A stretch of DNA of 64,000 bases from Clostridia bacterium (GTDB taxonomy: Bacteria > Bacillota > Clostridia > Christensenellales > UMGS416). The translations under genes and the position numbers were made by a program. Location: NCBI GenBank assembly GCA_016938675.1, contig JAFGUF010000012.1, positions 62,001 through 126,000 of the forward strand. Reading direction: 5' to 3'. Of the stretch, positions 24,852 through 35,037 are shown one piece after another; position 1 is the first letter of the stretch, and each line of letters starts with the position of its first letter. A model generated the notes under the pieces. It was given only the letters and a program-made list of their open reading frames with translations, made no database searches and was not told where the DNA came from.

Positions 24852-27317
24852 TTAGTTCATTTCTAACAACTCAGTGTCGTTTGCCCATCCCCAGAATGTT
24901 GTAATGTCAGGAGTTACTGTATCCATATTTACACGCTCTGTTGAGAAGATGATGCAGTTCTGTCTCTGATAGATTGGAACTTCAACAGCCCAGTCAATTA
25001 TGATATCCAAGCATGCTTTGTATGTTGCTTTTCTGAATGCCTGGTCATCGCTTGTTCTGGCCTCGAGGATTAATCTATCGAGTTCAGCGTCCTGGATGTG
25101 GTAGTGGTTAGATTCTGAAGAACCTTCATTACCAACGATGTTGTTTGAATAGTATATCTGATACATATCTGGGTCAATGGTTGCTCCCCATGCAGCAGCC
25201 CACATTTCCTGTGTATTAGCATCAAGCTTATCCCACAATACGTTTGTATCAGCCGGATCATTGATTATGATTGTCATGCCAACCTTAGCCAATTCTTCCT
25301 TGAGTGTTGTTGCCAGTGCGAATGACGGGTGGTCACCAGCGCCGTCGCCTGGGATGATGATTTCGTATTCTAATTTTGCGCCTTCTGGAGCAGCTGTCAG
25401 CATACCTGTTGCTTCATCATATGTGTAGCCTGCTGCAACGAAGTAATCAAGCGCTGCTGCCATAGCTGCTGCATACTTAGCATCGTTATCCATATCTGAT
25501 GTATAGATGTCACTTCCGTCAAGAGCTGTTGAGAATGCTACTTTATAGCCTTCGTCACTAACCTGTGGTGCTGCCCATGAAGTGTTAGATATCGGATAGT
25601 TGATTATGGATGCTCTCTCGCCGTAATATGAGTCAATTGAGAGGTACCTGTATTGTGCAATCAATGTAGCAAGAGCTTTACGCAGATTCTTTGATGCTTC
25701 TGAGCTTGGGTCTCCGCCAACATTAACTGTAGCAGCGTTGATACCAATATAGCCGTAGCCAAGGTTGTCAACTGTGCTTGTTGTTATAACGTCACCTGTG
25801 ATTTCGCCATTTGAGTTGTAGCTAGCAATTTCTGCTACTTCGTCTGTGCCGAATGAAGGATCTGTGATATCAAATGTTCCTGATGCAACACCTGGGATCT
25901 TGTCCGCGTCTGATGTTACCTTGAACTGCATGTATTTTGTCTTAGGTTCGCCTTTGAAGTAATATTCATTAGCTTCAAAGTATACAACCTTGTTTTCGAA
26001 CTTAATGAACTTATATGGGCCGGCTCCCATTGGCATTGTTGTCTTAGCCTGAATTCCGCTCATGTCGCCGAAGTCGAAACCGAACATATTGTTTTCATAG
26101 TCATATTTTGCTGTATCGCCGTAGTAATGAAGTGGTGATACCTGGATGCCGAGTTTGTAAACAGCAGATGCGTCAAAACCGTTAACTGTTACTTCAACAA
26201 CTGTATCGCTTACCTTCTTAATACCTGCAATGTTAGGAATTCCGTCTTCTCCAAGTGATGGGTCTTTCGGGCCTTCCTGTCTGATGAACTTGTCTCTTAA
26301 TACATCAGCAGCATTTTCGCCTGGTGATTCAACGCCTGCATAAGCAACAACGTCGCCTTCATAGGCTACATATGTTTCATTGTAATAGTCGTCAAGTGTT
26401 GGGAAGTCGTCGCCTTCTAATGTCCAGTTTGTGCCTGTTACATATGAAGTGAATGTTCCGTCTTCGCCTACTTCGCCGAAGCCCCAGAGTGCCATACCGG
26501 CAACAACTTTAACTCCGTCAGATGCAGCTACGTCTTCTTCTGTGAATCCTGTGTAAGCTTCAACATAGCCAAGATAGTCTGTTATGCATACATTTACGAT
26601 GTCAGCAACGTCCTTCTTCCATACTTCTTCCTGAAGTGCGAAGAATGCGTCTTTCTGATCCTGTGTAAATGAATCTGCTTCTGTTGGAACATAGTCTATT
26701 CCAGCAGCATAGATATCATCAAACATAGCATCATATTTCGCAAATACGTCATCTGATGTCTGTGTACGATAGTTGCTCATTCCAACGATTGGAACTGAAT
26801 AAAGTGTTGATGAGCCAGCGTATGCAGGATCTGAATATACATAATATGAGAATATTACGTCATCAGCAGTCATCATTTCGCCATCGCTGAACTTTACGTC
26901 ATCCCTTAATGTCCATGTATAAACAGTCTGGTCCTTAGCTTCATCGTAGTTTACATCAAGATCAGCTATACCTGTATACAGATAGTCAACTCCGTTGTAA
27001 GGAATTGTTTCGCCGTCAATCGCGTTGTAAACGATTGCGCCTGTTCTGTCTGTTGTGAGTAATGCCAGCTGAGTCATTGCAACTACGTCAGCGTCGTATC
27101 CTGAATCACTGAAGAATGGGCTGAACTTCTCGCTGAATTCGAGGTAACCAACAACTAAAGGTGTTGTATTTTCAGGTTCTTCTGTTACATCAGGTGCTGC
27201 CGTTTCAGTTTCATTTACTTCTGTTGTCTTAGTATCTTTTGTGCATGATGCAAAGACGCCGAGAAGCATAATCAAAACCAAAACTAAAGCAAGTACTTTG
27301 AATGTTTTGTTTTTCAT
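24852..27317 (-). CDS. oppA: Oligopeptide-binding lipoprotein OppA
   Basis: 821 residues, far longer than the usual 520-600 of this solute-binding family 5. The signal peptide ends in the lipobox GVFASC with Cys25, followed by an acidic Thr/Glu linker. Family 5 features include LVVGYLEFSEKFSPFF near the start and DVKFSDGEMMTADDVIFS. Extra length lies mainly between residues about 170 and 340. It should be anchored outside the membrane, catching peptides for OppBC. The enlarged OppA and enlarged OppC may have evolved together (inference). It is the first gene of the operon and has its own promoter. Confidence 0.92.
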   Translation of the reverse strand: MKNKTFKVLALVLVLIMLLGVFASCTKDTKTTEVNETETAAPDVTEEPENTTPLVVGYLEFSEKFSPFFSDSGYDADVVAMTQLALLTTDRTGAIVYNAIDGETIPYNGVDYLYTGIADLDVNYDEAKDQTVYTWTLRDDVKFSDGEMMTADDVIFSYYVYSDPAYAGSSTLYSVPIVGMSNYRTQTSDDVFAKYDAMFDDIYAAGIDYVPTEADSFTQDQKDAFFALQEEVWKKDVADIVNVCITDYLGYVEAYTGFTEEDVAASDGVKVVAGMALWGFGEVGEDGTFTSYVTGTNWTLEGDDFPTLDDYYNETYVAYEGDVVAYAGVESPGENAADVLRDKFIRQEGPKDPSLGEDGIPNIAGIKKVSDTVVEVTVNGFDASAVYKLGIQVSPLHYYGDTAKYDYENNMFGFDFGDMSGIQAKTTMPMGAGPYKFIKFENKVVYFEANEYYFKGEPKTKYMQFKVTSDADKIPGVASGTFDITDPSFGTDEVAEIASYNSNGEITGDVITTSTVDNLGYGYIGINAATVNVGGDPSSEASKNLRKALATLIAQYRYLSIDSYYGERASIINYPISNTSWAAPQVSDEGYKVAFSTALDGSDIYTSDMDNDAKYAAAMAAALDYFVAAGYTYDEATGMLTAAPEGAKLEYEIIIPGDGAGDHPSFALATTLKEELAKVGMTIIINDPADTNVLWDKLDANTQEMWAAAWGATIDPDMYQIYYSNNIVGNEGSSESNHYHIQDAELDRLILEARTSDDQAFRKATYKACLDIIIDWAVEVPIYQRQNCIIFSTERVNMDTVTPDITTFWGWANDTELLEMN

Positions 27318-27448
27318 CTTTTCTACTCTCCTTTTAAGATTAGTGAATTAATTACAAAATCAACTCCATTTTGGCTTTTAAAAAAGCCACAAAAGTTATA
27401 AATAATTCCAAATTAGAACGTAATAATATGTGCATAGAACACACAAAT

Positions 27449-27477
27449 ATTCTTACACAATATCTTTTTATTGTCAA
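27449..27477 (-). promoter_or_regulatory. Likely promoter of the opp operon
   Basis: On the minus strand a perfect -35 TTGACA (27477-27472) and AAGAAT (27454-27449) are 17 bases apart, with TGT just before the -10 as an extended element. It lies about 130 bases upstream of oppA. The remaining A/T-rich interval 27318-27762 contains no gene. Confidence 0.55.
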
Positions 27478-27763
27478 TAAGATTTTGCATCGCTAAGCTA
27501 ATTCACACAATCTGATATATTATTTTCGCTGCTTATGAATTTTTATCAAATTATATGATTATTATGCACTTTTTAGTGTATATTTTTCAATTTCCGACTT
27601 ATTTTCTGGCAAAAAAATCTGCCCTTAGTTTTAATTTATATTATAGAACAAAGGAATTGTATTTTCAAGCTTTGATTTCAAAGGTTTAAGCCCTTGAACA
27701 TGCAGCAAAACTAACAAAATACACTTTTTTTATTTATGCAAAGAAAAATATTTTTTTTGCTCA

Positions 27764-27808
27764 TTGACTTATTCGTGTGTATGGTGTATTATACAACATA
27801 GTACACAC
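27764..27808 (+). promoter_or_regulatory. Promoter and candidate operator of the GntR/ABC operon
   Basis: TTGACT (27764-27769) and TATTAT (27787-27792) are separated by exactly 17 bases. The inverted repeat GTGTGTA (27776-27782) and TACACAC (27802-27808) brackets the -10 region, the expected place for a repressor site. YtrA-type GntR repressors bind such dyads and control their own operon. Confidence 0.7.
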
Positions 27809-27836
27809 AGTATACCAAACGAAAGGAGATGGCAAA

Positions 27837-28211
27837 GTGCTGATTAATAAAAATTCCAGCGAACCCGTATACGCCCAGATCATCAACCAGTACAAAAGGC
27901 TGATAGCAACCAGTGCGCTTAAGCCGAATGACCAGCTGCCCTCAGTGAGAAACCTCTCATATGAGATGGGTATCAATCCGAATACTCTGCAGAAAGCATT
28001 TTCACAGCTTGAAATAACAGGCATCTGCTATTCAGTGCCGGGAAAAGGCCGGTTTGTATCCGAGCAGGCTCTTGATATTATCAGGGCCGACGCAGAAACC
28101 TACTTTGATAATCTTAGAAAGATAATCGCCGAATTGGCTATGTGCAGTATCGATTTAGAGCAAATTATTCTAAGAGCTAGGGAATACTACGGCGAAGCTA
28201 TGAAAAAATGA
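27837..28211 (+). CDS. GntR-family (YtrA-type) transcriptional regulator
   Basis: 124 residues from GTG 27837, chosen because AAAGGAGA lies upstream and the family usually begins just before NSSEPVYAQIINQYK. The winged helix is at residues about 10-75 (LPSVRNLSYEMGINPNTLQK). Only a short helical tail follows, as in the YtrA subfamily that regulates adjacent ABC transporters. It is the first gene of a plus-strand operon and very probably represses it through the dyad at 27776-27808. Confidence 0.9.
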   Translation: MLINKNSSEPVYAQIINQYKRLIATSALKPNDQLPSVRNLSYEMGINPNTLQKAFSQLEITGICYSVPGKGRFVSEQALDIIRADAETYFDNLRKIIAELAMCSIDLEQIILRAREYYGEAMKK

Positions 28212-28242
28212 AAAATTCAAGTAGTCAGAAAGGAATTATAAA

Positions 28243-29166
28243 ATGATTGAGATAAAAAACGCTGTCAAGAGTTTCGCGGAATACAAAGCGATAGATAACA
28301 TCTCCTGCAGCATTGAGTGCGGCTCAATATTCGGCATCGTCGGCTCAAACGGAGCCGGAAAGTCAACACTGCTAAGAATGCTCTGCGGAGTATACTCAGC
28401 AGACAGCGGCGAAGTAATGCTGGATGGCAAAGCTGTATATGATAACCCGTCTGCAAAAGAAGACATTGTCTTCATTGCCGATACGCCGCCCGTTGAGCTT
28501 GGCATCACACTTAAAAACCTTGCTAAGGAATACGCAGCATACTACGAGAATTTCGACAAAGATGAATACAAGACCCTGATCAAAATCTTCAGCCTGGATG
28601 AAAGCATGCCGTTAAGCAGCTATTCCAAGGGGATGCTCAGGCAGGCAATGATCATCATTGCGCTGTGCTGCAACACAAAATATATAGTGCTTGACGAAAC
28701 TATGGACGGCCTGGACGCCGTAGTACGCGGCCTCGTGAAGAAAAAGATATACGCCCGAGTGATGGATTCCAATACAACGGTCATCATATCTTCCCATTCA
28801 TTAAGGGAGCTTGAGGATTTCTGCGATTCCCTTATCCTCATCCACAAAGGCTCTGTCGTATTCGAGCGCAAGCTTGATGAGCTAGGCTCTGACTACGTCA
28901 AAATTCAGGCAGCTTTCAAGGATGACTCCGCAGTTGAAATCCTGAAAAAGATGCCTGAGATTATTAAATGCAAAAAGACCGGCACAGTATACAGCCTGAC
29001 TGCCAAAGGCGCTGAGGAGGCTATCGTTGCGAAGCTTAAGGGACTCAATCCTTTGCTTCTGGATGTTGTCCCGCTGTCACTGGAAGAGATCTTCGCCTTT
29101 GAGCTGCAGGAATTAGGCTACGCAGTGGATATTGAAGAAGACGAACTTAACTCGGAGGAAAAATAA
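28243..29166 (+). CDS. ABC transporter ATP-binding protein
   Basis: 307 residues, preceded by GAAAGGAA. Walker A is GSNGAGKST (near residue 35), the signature is the variant YSKGMLRQ, and Walker B is YIVLDETMDGLD with Glu. The C-terminal 80 residues are the extension common to ABC-2-type ATPases. It lies 31 bases after the GntR gene and one base before the membrane protein, its likely partner. Together they resemble GntR-controlled exporters involved in envelope stress or antibiotic response; the substrate is unknown. Confidence 0.9.
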   Translation: MIEIKNAVKSFAEYKAIDNISCSIECGSIFGIVGSNGAGKSTLLRMLCGVYSADSGEVMLDGKAVYDNPSAKEDIVFIADTPPVELGITLKNLAKEYAAYYENFDKDEYKTLIKIFSLDESMPLSSYSKGMLRQAMIIIALCCNTKYIVLDETMDGLDAVVRGLVKKKIYARVMDSNTTVIISSHSLRELEDFCDSLILIHKGSVVFERKLDELGSDYVKIQAAFKDDSAVEILKKMPEIIKCKKTGTVYSLTAKGAEEAIVAKLKGLNPLLLDVVPLSLEEIFAFELQELGYAVDIEEDELNSEEK

Positions 29167-29167
29167 C

Positions 29168-31375
29168 ATGAAGAAATTTTTTACAAAAGATATCTATAAG
29201 CAGGTTATGAAAAAACTCAGCCTTACAGCACTTTTTACATTGGTGATTTCTGTAATGGCAACTATTATCATGATAGGTGAGCAGTTTTCCGGCTTTTACG
29301 GAATAGGTTCATTTTACTACAGGTATAACGGCTTTACTTTTATTGGCCAGCGCGGCTATACAGCGGCAGGCATTGCGCCCGTGCTTATCTTTGTTATGTA
29401 TATAGCGCCTCTGCTTTTCAGCTATCTCGCGTTTAAATATCAAAACAAGAGATCGCTCTCGGATAAACAGCACTCCCTGCCCTACACTATGACTCAGCAG
29501 TTTGTTTCCCGCTTTCTTGCTGTAATTACTATTCTTTGGGCAATAATTATAATTACGCTGATTACCGCCTGGATAGCCCTCGCCGCGAAGTCAGCCATCT
29601 ATCAGCCTTCCTATCTATTGCTTTCAGCTTTGGGATACATGGCAGGCTCGGCTTTAATAGCCGCCGTGATGTCCGCCGCCATGAGCTTTACGGGCAATTT
29701 GTTCGCCAATATTACAGTAGCGGGCGTACTGCTGTTTCTTCCGAGAACCATACTGTTTATTATTGGCCAGTCCTTCACAGGAATGATAGGCAATTATGTC
29801 CTGCTCAACAATACCAATATATTTCTTAACCCGGCATCTAATATACCCGTCGGCATACTTCTCGATATCTCAATGCTATGGGAATACCGCGGCGTGTCCG
29901 AGATACTGACAAGCGGGTCAAGCATTATATACACTTTGATTCTTGCGGCTTTTTACTTTGGTTTAGGTCTTTTGTTAAGCAAAAAAAGAAAATCAGAGCT
30001 TGCAGGAAGCAGCTTCAAAGGGAACACTCTTAAGTACATTTTCGCTTCGCTTATTGTCACGCCTATTGTTGCCTTTATGGCGTATTCACTCATATCAGAA
30101 TTTGGCCGCAGCCACAGCCTGGCATATATTGAATTTAAACCATATATTATTATCCTGGCCTTCGCCATAATAATATTTACAATAGTAGCATTTTTGTTTA
30201 AGATAAAACCAAAAAGCCTTCTTAAGGGATTACTTGTATTTGTCTGCGTTTCAGCAATATCTTCCGGCATACTCGTATCCGGAGCTGCTATTGCAAAGGC
30301 TGCATATCTGCGCCCTGTAGATGCTGACAAAGTAGAATATGTAATGATAGACTTAAGCCCTGAAAAAACATACAGGAATACTCCTGTGTATACATACGGC
30401 ATGCTGCAGGCAAAAGGCGTAAAAGTATACGATACAGAGCTAATAGAGCTGCTTGCCGAGAATACACGCATTCAGTCAGGCATAATAAACGGCACACTGC
30501 CGACAGCAGAATATGAAGAATACGGATTATTCAATCCTAATCTTGTATGGTGTGAATTTCACCTGAAAAGCGGAAGGAAAATCGTGAGGAACGTAATGCT
30601 GAACGAAGGAGAAAATTCCCTCAATTTCACGAATCTTCTTCTTGCCAATGACGAATACTCCGAGGCTCTGCTAAAGACTCCCGATAAAGATGAACTGCAG
30701 GGATACCACGCTGGATATATTTTAAATGAAGAAAAACAAGCCATAGATATTGTTGTATCTACTCTTCTTGATGAAATAAAGCTGGCCGATTCAGAGAAAA
30801 GAAACGTTATGCCCTATTATCTGGACATGTATGTTTCAAATATATACAATCCATACGATTCATACGGCTCGGTAGGCAGTATCTATGTATATGGCCAAAC
30901 AAAGGATGGCGCCTACTCCAACACTTTCCAGATAAACAACCTTGTACCGGTATCCAAGCAGCTCTTCCTTAAGTCGAGTTTTATCATTAACAAGGACGCT
31001 GCGCAAAATGTCTACAAGATGATTCTTGAAAGAAACGACAGCATAAATTACATGAATATTCAGGTATGGCTGTGGGATAACAGCACCCCGGATGCCCCCT
31101 TTAGCAGTCTGATATATTATTCTGAGCCCGAAGAACGCAACACCATGGATCCTGAAGATATGGCTGCAATGCTGGAAGCTTTCAGCAAAACTACAGCGGA
31201 TGAATTTGATACAACTGATAAATACGCTATTGTAAACATACAAATTAATACAATAGATGAATACTACGACACGGATTATCTGGATGCCTACATTCCACTG
31301 ACTGACGAACTGTATGAAGCCCTTATGCTGTTCGCTGAGGAAAGTATGATGCAGCCTACGCTCCCGAATGGCTAA
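29168..31375 (+). CDS. ABC-2-type membrane protein with large C-terminal outside domain
   Basis: 735 residues from ATG 29168, preceded by CGGAGGAA. The N-terminal 390 residues contain about eight to ten hydrophobic segments. The remaining 345 residues are hydrophilic and should lie outside, starting after the helix that ends VSGAAIAKAAYLRP. This exterior domain has no motif I recognise (Tyr-, Asp- and Asn-rich). It is the expected permease partner of the ATPase at 28243-29166. The extracytoplasmic domain could sense or bind a ligand. Confidence 0.8.
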   Translation: MKKFFTKDIYKQVMKKLSLTALFTLVISVMATIIMIGEQFSGFYGIGSFYYRYNGFTFIGQRGYTAAGIAPVLIFVMYIAPLLFSYLAFKYQNKRSLSDKQHSLPYTMTQQFVSRFLAVITILWAIIIITLITAWIALAAKSAIYQPSYLLLSALGYMAGSALIAAVMSAAMSFTGNLFANITVAGVLLFLPRTILFIIGQSFTGMIGNYVLLNNTNIFLNPASNIPVGILLDISMLWEYRGVSEILTSGSSIIYTLILAAFYFGLGLLLSKKRKSELAGSSFKGNTLKYIFASLIVTPIVAFMAYSLISEFGRSHSLAYIEFKPYIIILAFAIIIFTIVAFLFKIKPKSLLKGLLVFVCVSAISSGILVSGAAIAKAAYLRPVDADKVEYVMIDLSPEKTYRNTPVYTYGMLQAKGVKVYDTELIELLAENTRIQSGIINGTLPTAEYEEYGLFNPNLVWCEFHLKSGRKIVRNVMLNEGENSLNFTNLLLANDEYSEALLKTPDKDELQGYHAGYILNEEKQAIDIVVSTLLDEIKLADSEKRNVMPYYLDMYVSNIYNPYDSYGSVGSIYVYGQTKDGAYSNTFQINNLVPVSKQLFLKSSFIINKDAAQNVYKMILERNDSINYMNIQVWLWDNSTPDAPFSSLIYYSEPEERNTMDPEDMAAMLEAFSKTTADEFDTTDKYAIVNIQINTIDEYYDTDYLDAYIPLTDELYEALMLFAEESMMQPTLPNG

Positions 31376-31400
31376 TATTCAACAATAGATAATATCGTTA

Positions 31401-31430
31401 ATGCCCCCGGCTTAATTACCGGAGGCATTT
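31401..31430 (+). terminator. Terminator of the GntR/ABC operon
   Basis: AATGCCCCCGG and CCGGAGGCATT pair with one mismatch around CTTAATTA, followed by TTTGTTTT. It lies 25 bases past the stop codon. Confidence 0.8.
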
Positions 31431-31454
31431 TTGTTTTAAACTTTTATATTTTAT

Positions 31455-32273
31455 CTAATCTTTTCCTGTCTGTGCAGGGCCATCGTACATAATGCTGCCA
31501 TCTGTAAAACTATCAAAATCCAATACAAAGTATTCCATTAGTCCCATGCTGGAGTTGGGCTCAACACTGAAAACCAGATTCCACTCTCCGTCCTCCGTTG
31601 ATGTGTAGTCCTGATAATAGGCATTGTTTTCATAGTTGCCGTCTTCCCATACAGCCGCGCGATAGAATCCCTCATTATCCACAGCCAAAAGCGCCCAGTA
31701 CCATTTGCTGGCTTCCAACTTGAGACTGCTTTCCCTGAATTCTGAATACTTCGCTATAAATACATGCCCATAGTTTACATGGTATGGCTCTCCGTTTTCA
31801 AACTGCATATACATTTCATTGTTGCCAAGCAGCATAATACGGTACATATCTGTGTTATCTGTCATAAATTTTACAAGTACAGCCTGTCCGTTGTTGCGGT
31901 TATCATACTTCAATGATTCATTCCTTCTAAACCATGTACCTTCATTTTCTGCAGCGAATATAAAATATGTGCCGTCATCACTTGGCTTTTTGATATCAAT
32001 GTAGGCGAACTGTCCGCCCTCGTTTTCCGTCATGGATATTACATCTTCTCCGTTTATAACCCGTGGATTATTCAAAAGCTCTCCTGCCATAATCAATGGG
32101 TCATTTAGGTCAGGCTCGGGCTCTGGTGTCGGCTCTGGTGTCACTTCCGGCGTAGCTGGGGCTTCGGTTGCCTCCTGTGTCGGTACCATCGTTGGTGCGC
32201 TCTCCTCAGGAGCCGCACACGATGCCAGCAGCATAGCCGCAATTACAATTAATAGCAAAAATCCTCTTTTCAT
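31455..32273 (-). CDS. Lipoprotein of unknown function
   Basis: 272 residues. The signal peptide ends in the lipobox MLLASC (Cys19). A Pro/Glu/Thr-rich linker (EATEAPATPEVTPEPTPE) spans about residues 22-58. The remaining 210 residues look like one globular, Trp/Tyr-rich beta domain. I do not recognise the fold; a carbohydrate-binding-like sandwich is possible. It lies alone, convergent with the ABC operon. Confidence 0.7.
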   Translation of the reverse strand: MKRGFLLLIVIAAMLLASCAAPEESAPTMVPTQEATEAPATPEVTPEPTPEPEPDLNDPLIMAGELLNNPRVINGEDVISMTENEGGQFAYIDIKKPSDDGTYFIFAAENEGTWFRRNESLKYDNRNNGQAVLVKFMTDNTDMYRIMLLGNNEMYMQFENGEPYHVNYGHVFIAKYSEFRESSLKLEASKWYWALLAVDNEGFYRAAVWEDGNYENNAYYQDYTSTEDGEWNLVFSVEPNSSMGLMEYFVLDFDSFTDGSIMYDGPAQTGKD

Positions 32274-32531
32274 CTCATTCTTCCCTTCTTTTTGTTTTCA
32301 TTCTCAGTATATATTAATATTATACATATAATGCTATTAATATACACATTTATACTATATTATACTCTATTTACTAAATATATCAATGTGCATGCTTATT
32401 TGCCACAAATTAAATATATATTTATGCACTTTACACCAATGTTAATTATTAATTAATTTGATATTACGAGTTGACTTATATTCAATTATTTGATATTCTA
32501 TTCAATATTATTTAACATTTTGGAGAAAACA

Positions 32532-33710
32532 ATGAAATTATTTAAACTCATAGGAAAAATTATTCTTGCTTTACTGGCTATATGCGTAATTGCCATAGGT
32601 ATATTCCTGGCAGTTAACGTGGATTTTTCGAATCCTGACAGCCTTGAAGCATTTTTAGACAACAAAATGAAAAAGATGGGTGTTGCAGGGCTTGCCTTTG
32701 CTGTAGTCGACGGTGAGGAAATATCGGAGTTCTATTCATACGGATACGCCGATATCGCAAACAAAACACCTATTAATGAAGATACCATTTTCCAGATGGC
32801 CTCCGTTTCAAAAACCGTTACCGGTACAGCCATCATGCAGCTTAGCGAAGCAGGAAAAATAGATATAGATACGGATATCAACGAGTACCTGCCGTTTAAG
32901 GTCAGCAATCCGCATCACCCGGAGACAACAATAACAACGAGAATGCTGCTTACACACACTTCCTCTATAATTGATAACTGGGATGTCTACGATTCCTTCT
33001 ACACCATTGATTCAGGCGGCGGGGACCCAACTATTAGCCTCGCTGACTTCAACAAAGGTTATCTGACACCAGACGGAGACTACTACGACACAGAGCTGAA
33101 TTTTTCTGAGGAAGCTCCCGGAGCATATTATGAATATTCCAATTGCGGCTACGCGCTGCTTGGGTACATAGTAGAATGCGTATCAGGCACAGAATTTAAT
33201 AAATACTGCAATGAGAATATATTTACGCCCCTTGGAATGGACAGCACCAGATGGTTTTTGTCTGAAACTGATTTATCCAGGCTGGCAAAACCTCACGAGG
33301 GTGAAAACGCACTTCCCTATTACAGCTTCGCCACATACCCGGACGGCTGCCTGAGAACTTCAGCAAATGACTACAGTAAATTTCTTTTGATGTATATGAA
33401 CGGAGGCACGCTGGGCGGCGCAAAAATATTGGAGCAAAGCACTATTGAGGAGATGCTTAGGCCTCAGGTAATTGATTTATATGAAAATCAGGGCATAACA
33501 TGGGATCTTAAGGTGCCTGAGGAGATATTTATTAATTGCGACAGCTACGTATACGGTCATAGCGGCGGCGACCCGGGAATATCAACAATGGTTATGTTTA
33601 ACCCGGAAACAAATAAAGCGGCTATTCTGCTTATAAACAGTGATCTGGAGCTGAAGGAAGTTCTTACATATCGTCAGATAATAAAGAGAATGGTTAGCGA
33701 GATATCATAA
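32532..33710 (+). CDS. Membrane-anchored serine hydrolase (beta-lactamase/class C PBP-like)
   Basis: 392 residues from ATG 32532, with TTGGAGA just upstream. A membrane anchor (residues about 4-27) is followed by a class C beta-lactamase-fold domain. The catalytic motif S-x-x-K is SVSK in FQMASVSKTVTG, Y-x-N is YSN (YYEYSNCGYALLG), and the third motif is HSGGD. Such enzymes act as peptidases, esterases or amidases on cell-wall peptides or small molecules; a true beta-lactamase is not implied. Its own terminator follows at 33731. Confidence 0.88.
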   Translation: MKLFKLIGKIILALLAICVIAIGIFLAVNVDFSNPDSLEAFLDNKMKKMGVAGLAFAVVDGEEISEFYSYGYADIANKTPINEDTIFQMASVSKTVTGTAIMQLSEAGKIDIDTDINEYLPFKVSNPHHPETTITTRMLLTHTSSIIDNWDVYDSFYTIDSGGGDPTISLADFNKGYLTPDGDYYDTELNFSEEAPGAYYEYSNCGYALLGYIVECVSGTEFNKYCNENIFTPLGMDSTRWFLSETDLSRLAKPHEGENALPYYSFATYPDGCLRTSANDYSKFLLMYMNGGTLGGAKILEQSTIEEMLRPQVIDLYENQGITWDLKVPEEIFINCDSYVYGHSGGDPGISTMVMFNPETNKAAILLINSDLELKEVLTYRQIIKRMVSEIS

Positions 33711-33730
33711 TAATAGTCCTAGCATATTAC

Positions 33731-33755
33731 AAAGCGCCGCAATACTGCGGCGCTT
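33731..33755. terminator. Bidirectional terminator between serine hydrolase and aldo/keto reductase
   Basis: AAAGCGCCGCA and TGCGGCGCTTT pair perfectly over 11 bp around ATAC-type loop bases, with a T-run after it on the plus strand. It sits between two convergent genes. Confidence 0.88.
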
Positions 33756-33779
33756 TTAATATTTATTTGATATTTGATT

Positions 33780-34988
33780 CTATTTCTTTCTTCCCCTGTT
33801 TATTATCGGCCTTGCAGCCGCACCCATTAATTTTAGCAGCGGGCTTTCCATTTCTTTGCCTATCTGCTTCATCGCATTCCTTATTTCTAGGTTCTGCGGA
33901 CATTTTTTCTCGCATTTGCCGCACTCAATGCAGCTGCTGGCGTAGTGCGCATTGCCGTCTGCCGTCATTATGCCGTTGTAGGCTATGTATTTCAGCTTGG
34001 CGCCTGCCTTTGAGAACATATGGTAGTTATTAAGCTCCTTCAATACTCCCGGAATATCAATCCCAACAGGACACGGCATGCAGTATCCGCAGCCAGTGCA
34101 GCCTATTGTCAATAGCTCAAGGTATTTATTTCTTACATCCGCTATTATTTTGTTTTCCTTTTCGTTCATAGCGCCGGGCATGGATTCGCTCGCCACTTTT
34201 ATGTTTTCGTCTATATGCTCCATTTTGTTCATGCCCGATAGCAGCAGCGTAACCTGCGGATGATTATATATCCATCTTAGTGCCCAGTCAGCAGGCTTTC
34301 TTTTTATTTCCGCTGTGTCGTATATTTTCTGTATCTCTTCGGGTATTTTATCCGTCAGCGAGCCTCCGCGCAAAGGCTCCATCACGATTATTCCCAATCC
34401 TTTATCTGCAGCGTATTCGATGCCCTTTATGCCCGCCTGATAGTTCTCGTCCAGAATATTGAACTGCACCTGACAGAAATCGAAATCATATCCGTCTACT
34501 ATCTTGAAAAAGTCCTCCTGCTTGCCGTGGAAGGAGAAGCCCATGTGGCGCACTTTGCCCTCTTTTTTTATTTTGTCCATCCACTCCTTTATGCCAAGGT
34601 CCACCATCTTCTGCCAAGTGGATCCGCTGAGGCTGTGCAGCAGGTAATAGTCCACATAGTCAATATTAAGCTTGCTTAACTGCTTATTGAATATTTCGTC
34701 AAACTTTTCAGATTTGCTGATGGTAAAGCACGGCAGCTTCGTAGCAACATACACCTTTTCCCTTACTGCCTTGTCATTGAGTATATGCTCCCCCAAGAAG
34801 CTCTCCGATGCCCCTCTGTGATATGGCCATGCTGTGTCCAGATAGTTTACTCCGCCTTCTATTGCGTGAAGCACCTGTCTTTTTGCTTCCTCTGCGTCTA
34901 TGCTGCTGCCCTTCGTCGGCAGCCTCATGCATCCGTATCCGAGAACTGATAATTTGTCTTCGGACTTCGGCATTTTTCTGTACTGCAT
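33780..34988 (-). CDS. Aldo/keto reductase fused to a 2[4Fe-4S] ferredoxin-type domain
   Basis: 402 residues, preceded by AAGGAGA. Residues about 1-280 form an aldo/keto reductase barrel (YLDTAWPYHRGASE holds the Asp/Tyr pair; VMEPLRGG; RWIYNHPQV). The C-terminal part contains two cysteine clusters, CTGCGYCMPCP and CIECGKCEKKCP, binding 4Fe-4S centres. Such proteins are common in anaerobes; electron transfer to a carbonyl substrate is likely but the substrate is unknown. It follows the GNAT gene by 49 bases on the same strand. Confidence 0.93.
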   Translation of the reverse strand: MQYRKMPKSEDKLSVLGYGCMRLPTKGSSIDAEEAKRQVLHAIEGGVNYLDTAWPYHRGASESFLGEHILNDKAVREKVYVATKLPCFTISKSEKFDEIFNKQLSKLNIDYVDYYLLHSLSGSTWQKMVDLGIKEWMDKIKKEGKVRHMGFSFHGKQEDFFKIVDGYDFDFCQVQFNILDENYQAGIKGIEYAADKGLGIIVMEPLRGGSLTDKIPEEIQKIYDTAEIKRKPADWALRWIYNHPQVTLLLSGMNKMEHIDENIKVASESMPGAMNEKENKIIADVRNKYLELLTIGCTGCGYCMPCPVGIDIPGVLKELNNYHMFSKAGAKLKYIAYNGIMTADGNAHYASSCIECGKCEKKCPQNLEIRNAMKQIGKEMESPLLKLMGAAARPIINRGRKK

Positions 34989-35037
34989 ATTTTCTCCTTT
35001 TTTCTACTTTATCCTTTATGTTACACCATGTAACTTA

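Noticed and set aside
32532-33710. Beta-lactamase resistance gene
   Set aside because: The S-x-x-K, Y-x-N and HSGG motifs define the wide class C serine hydrolase family; nothing points to antibiotic hydrolysis.
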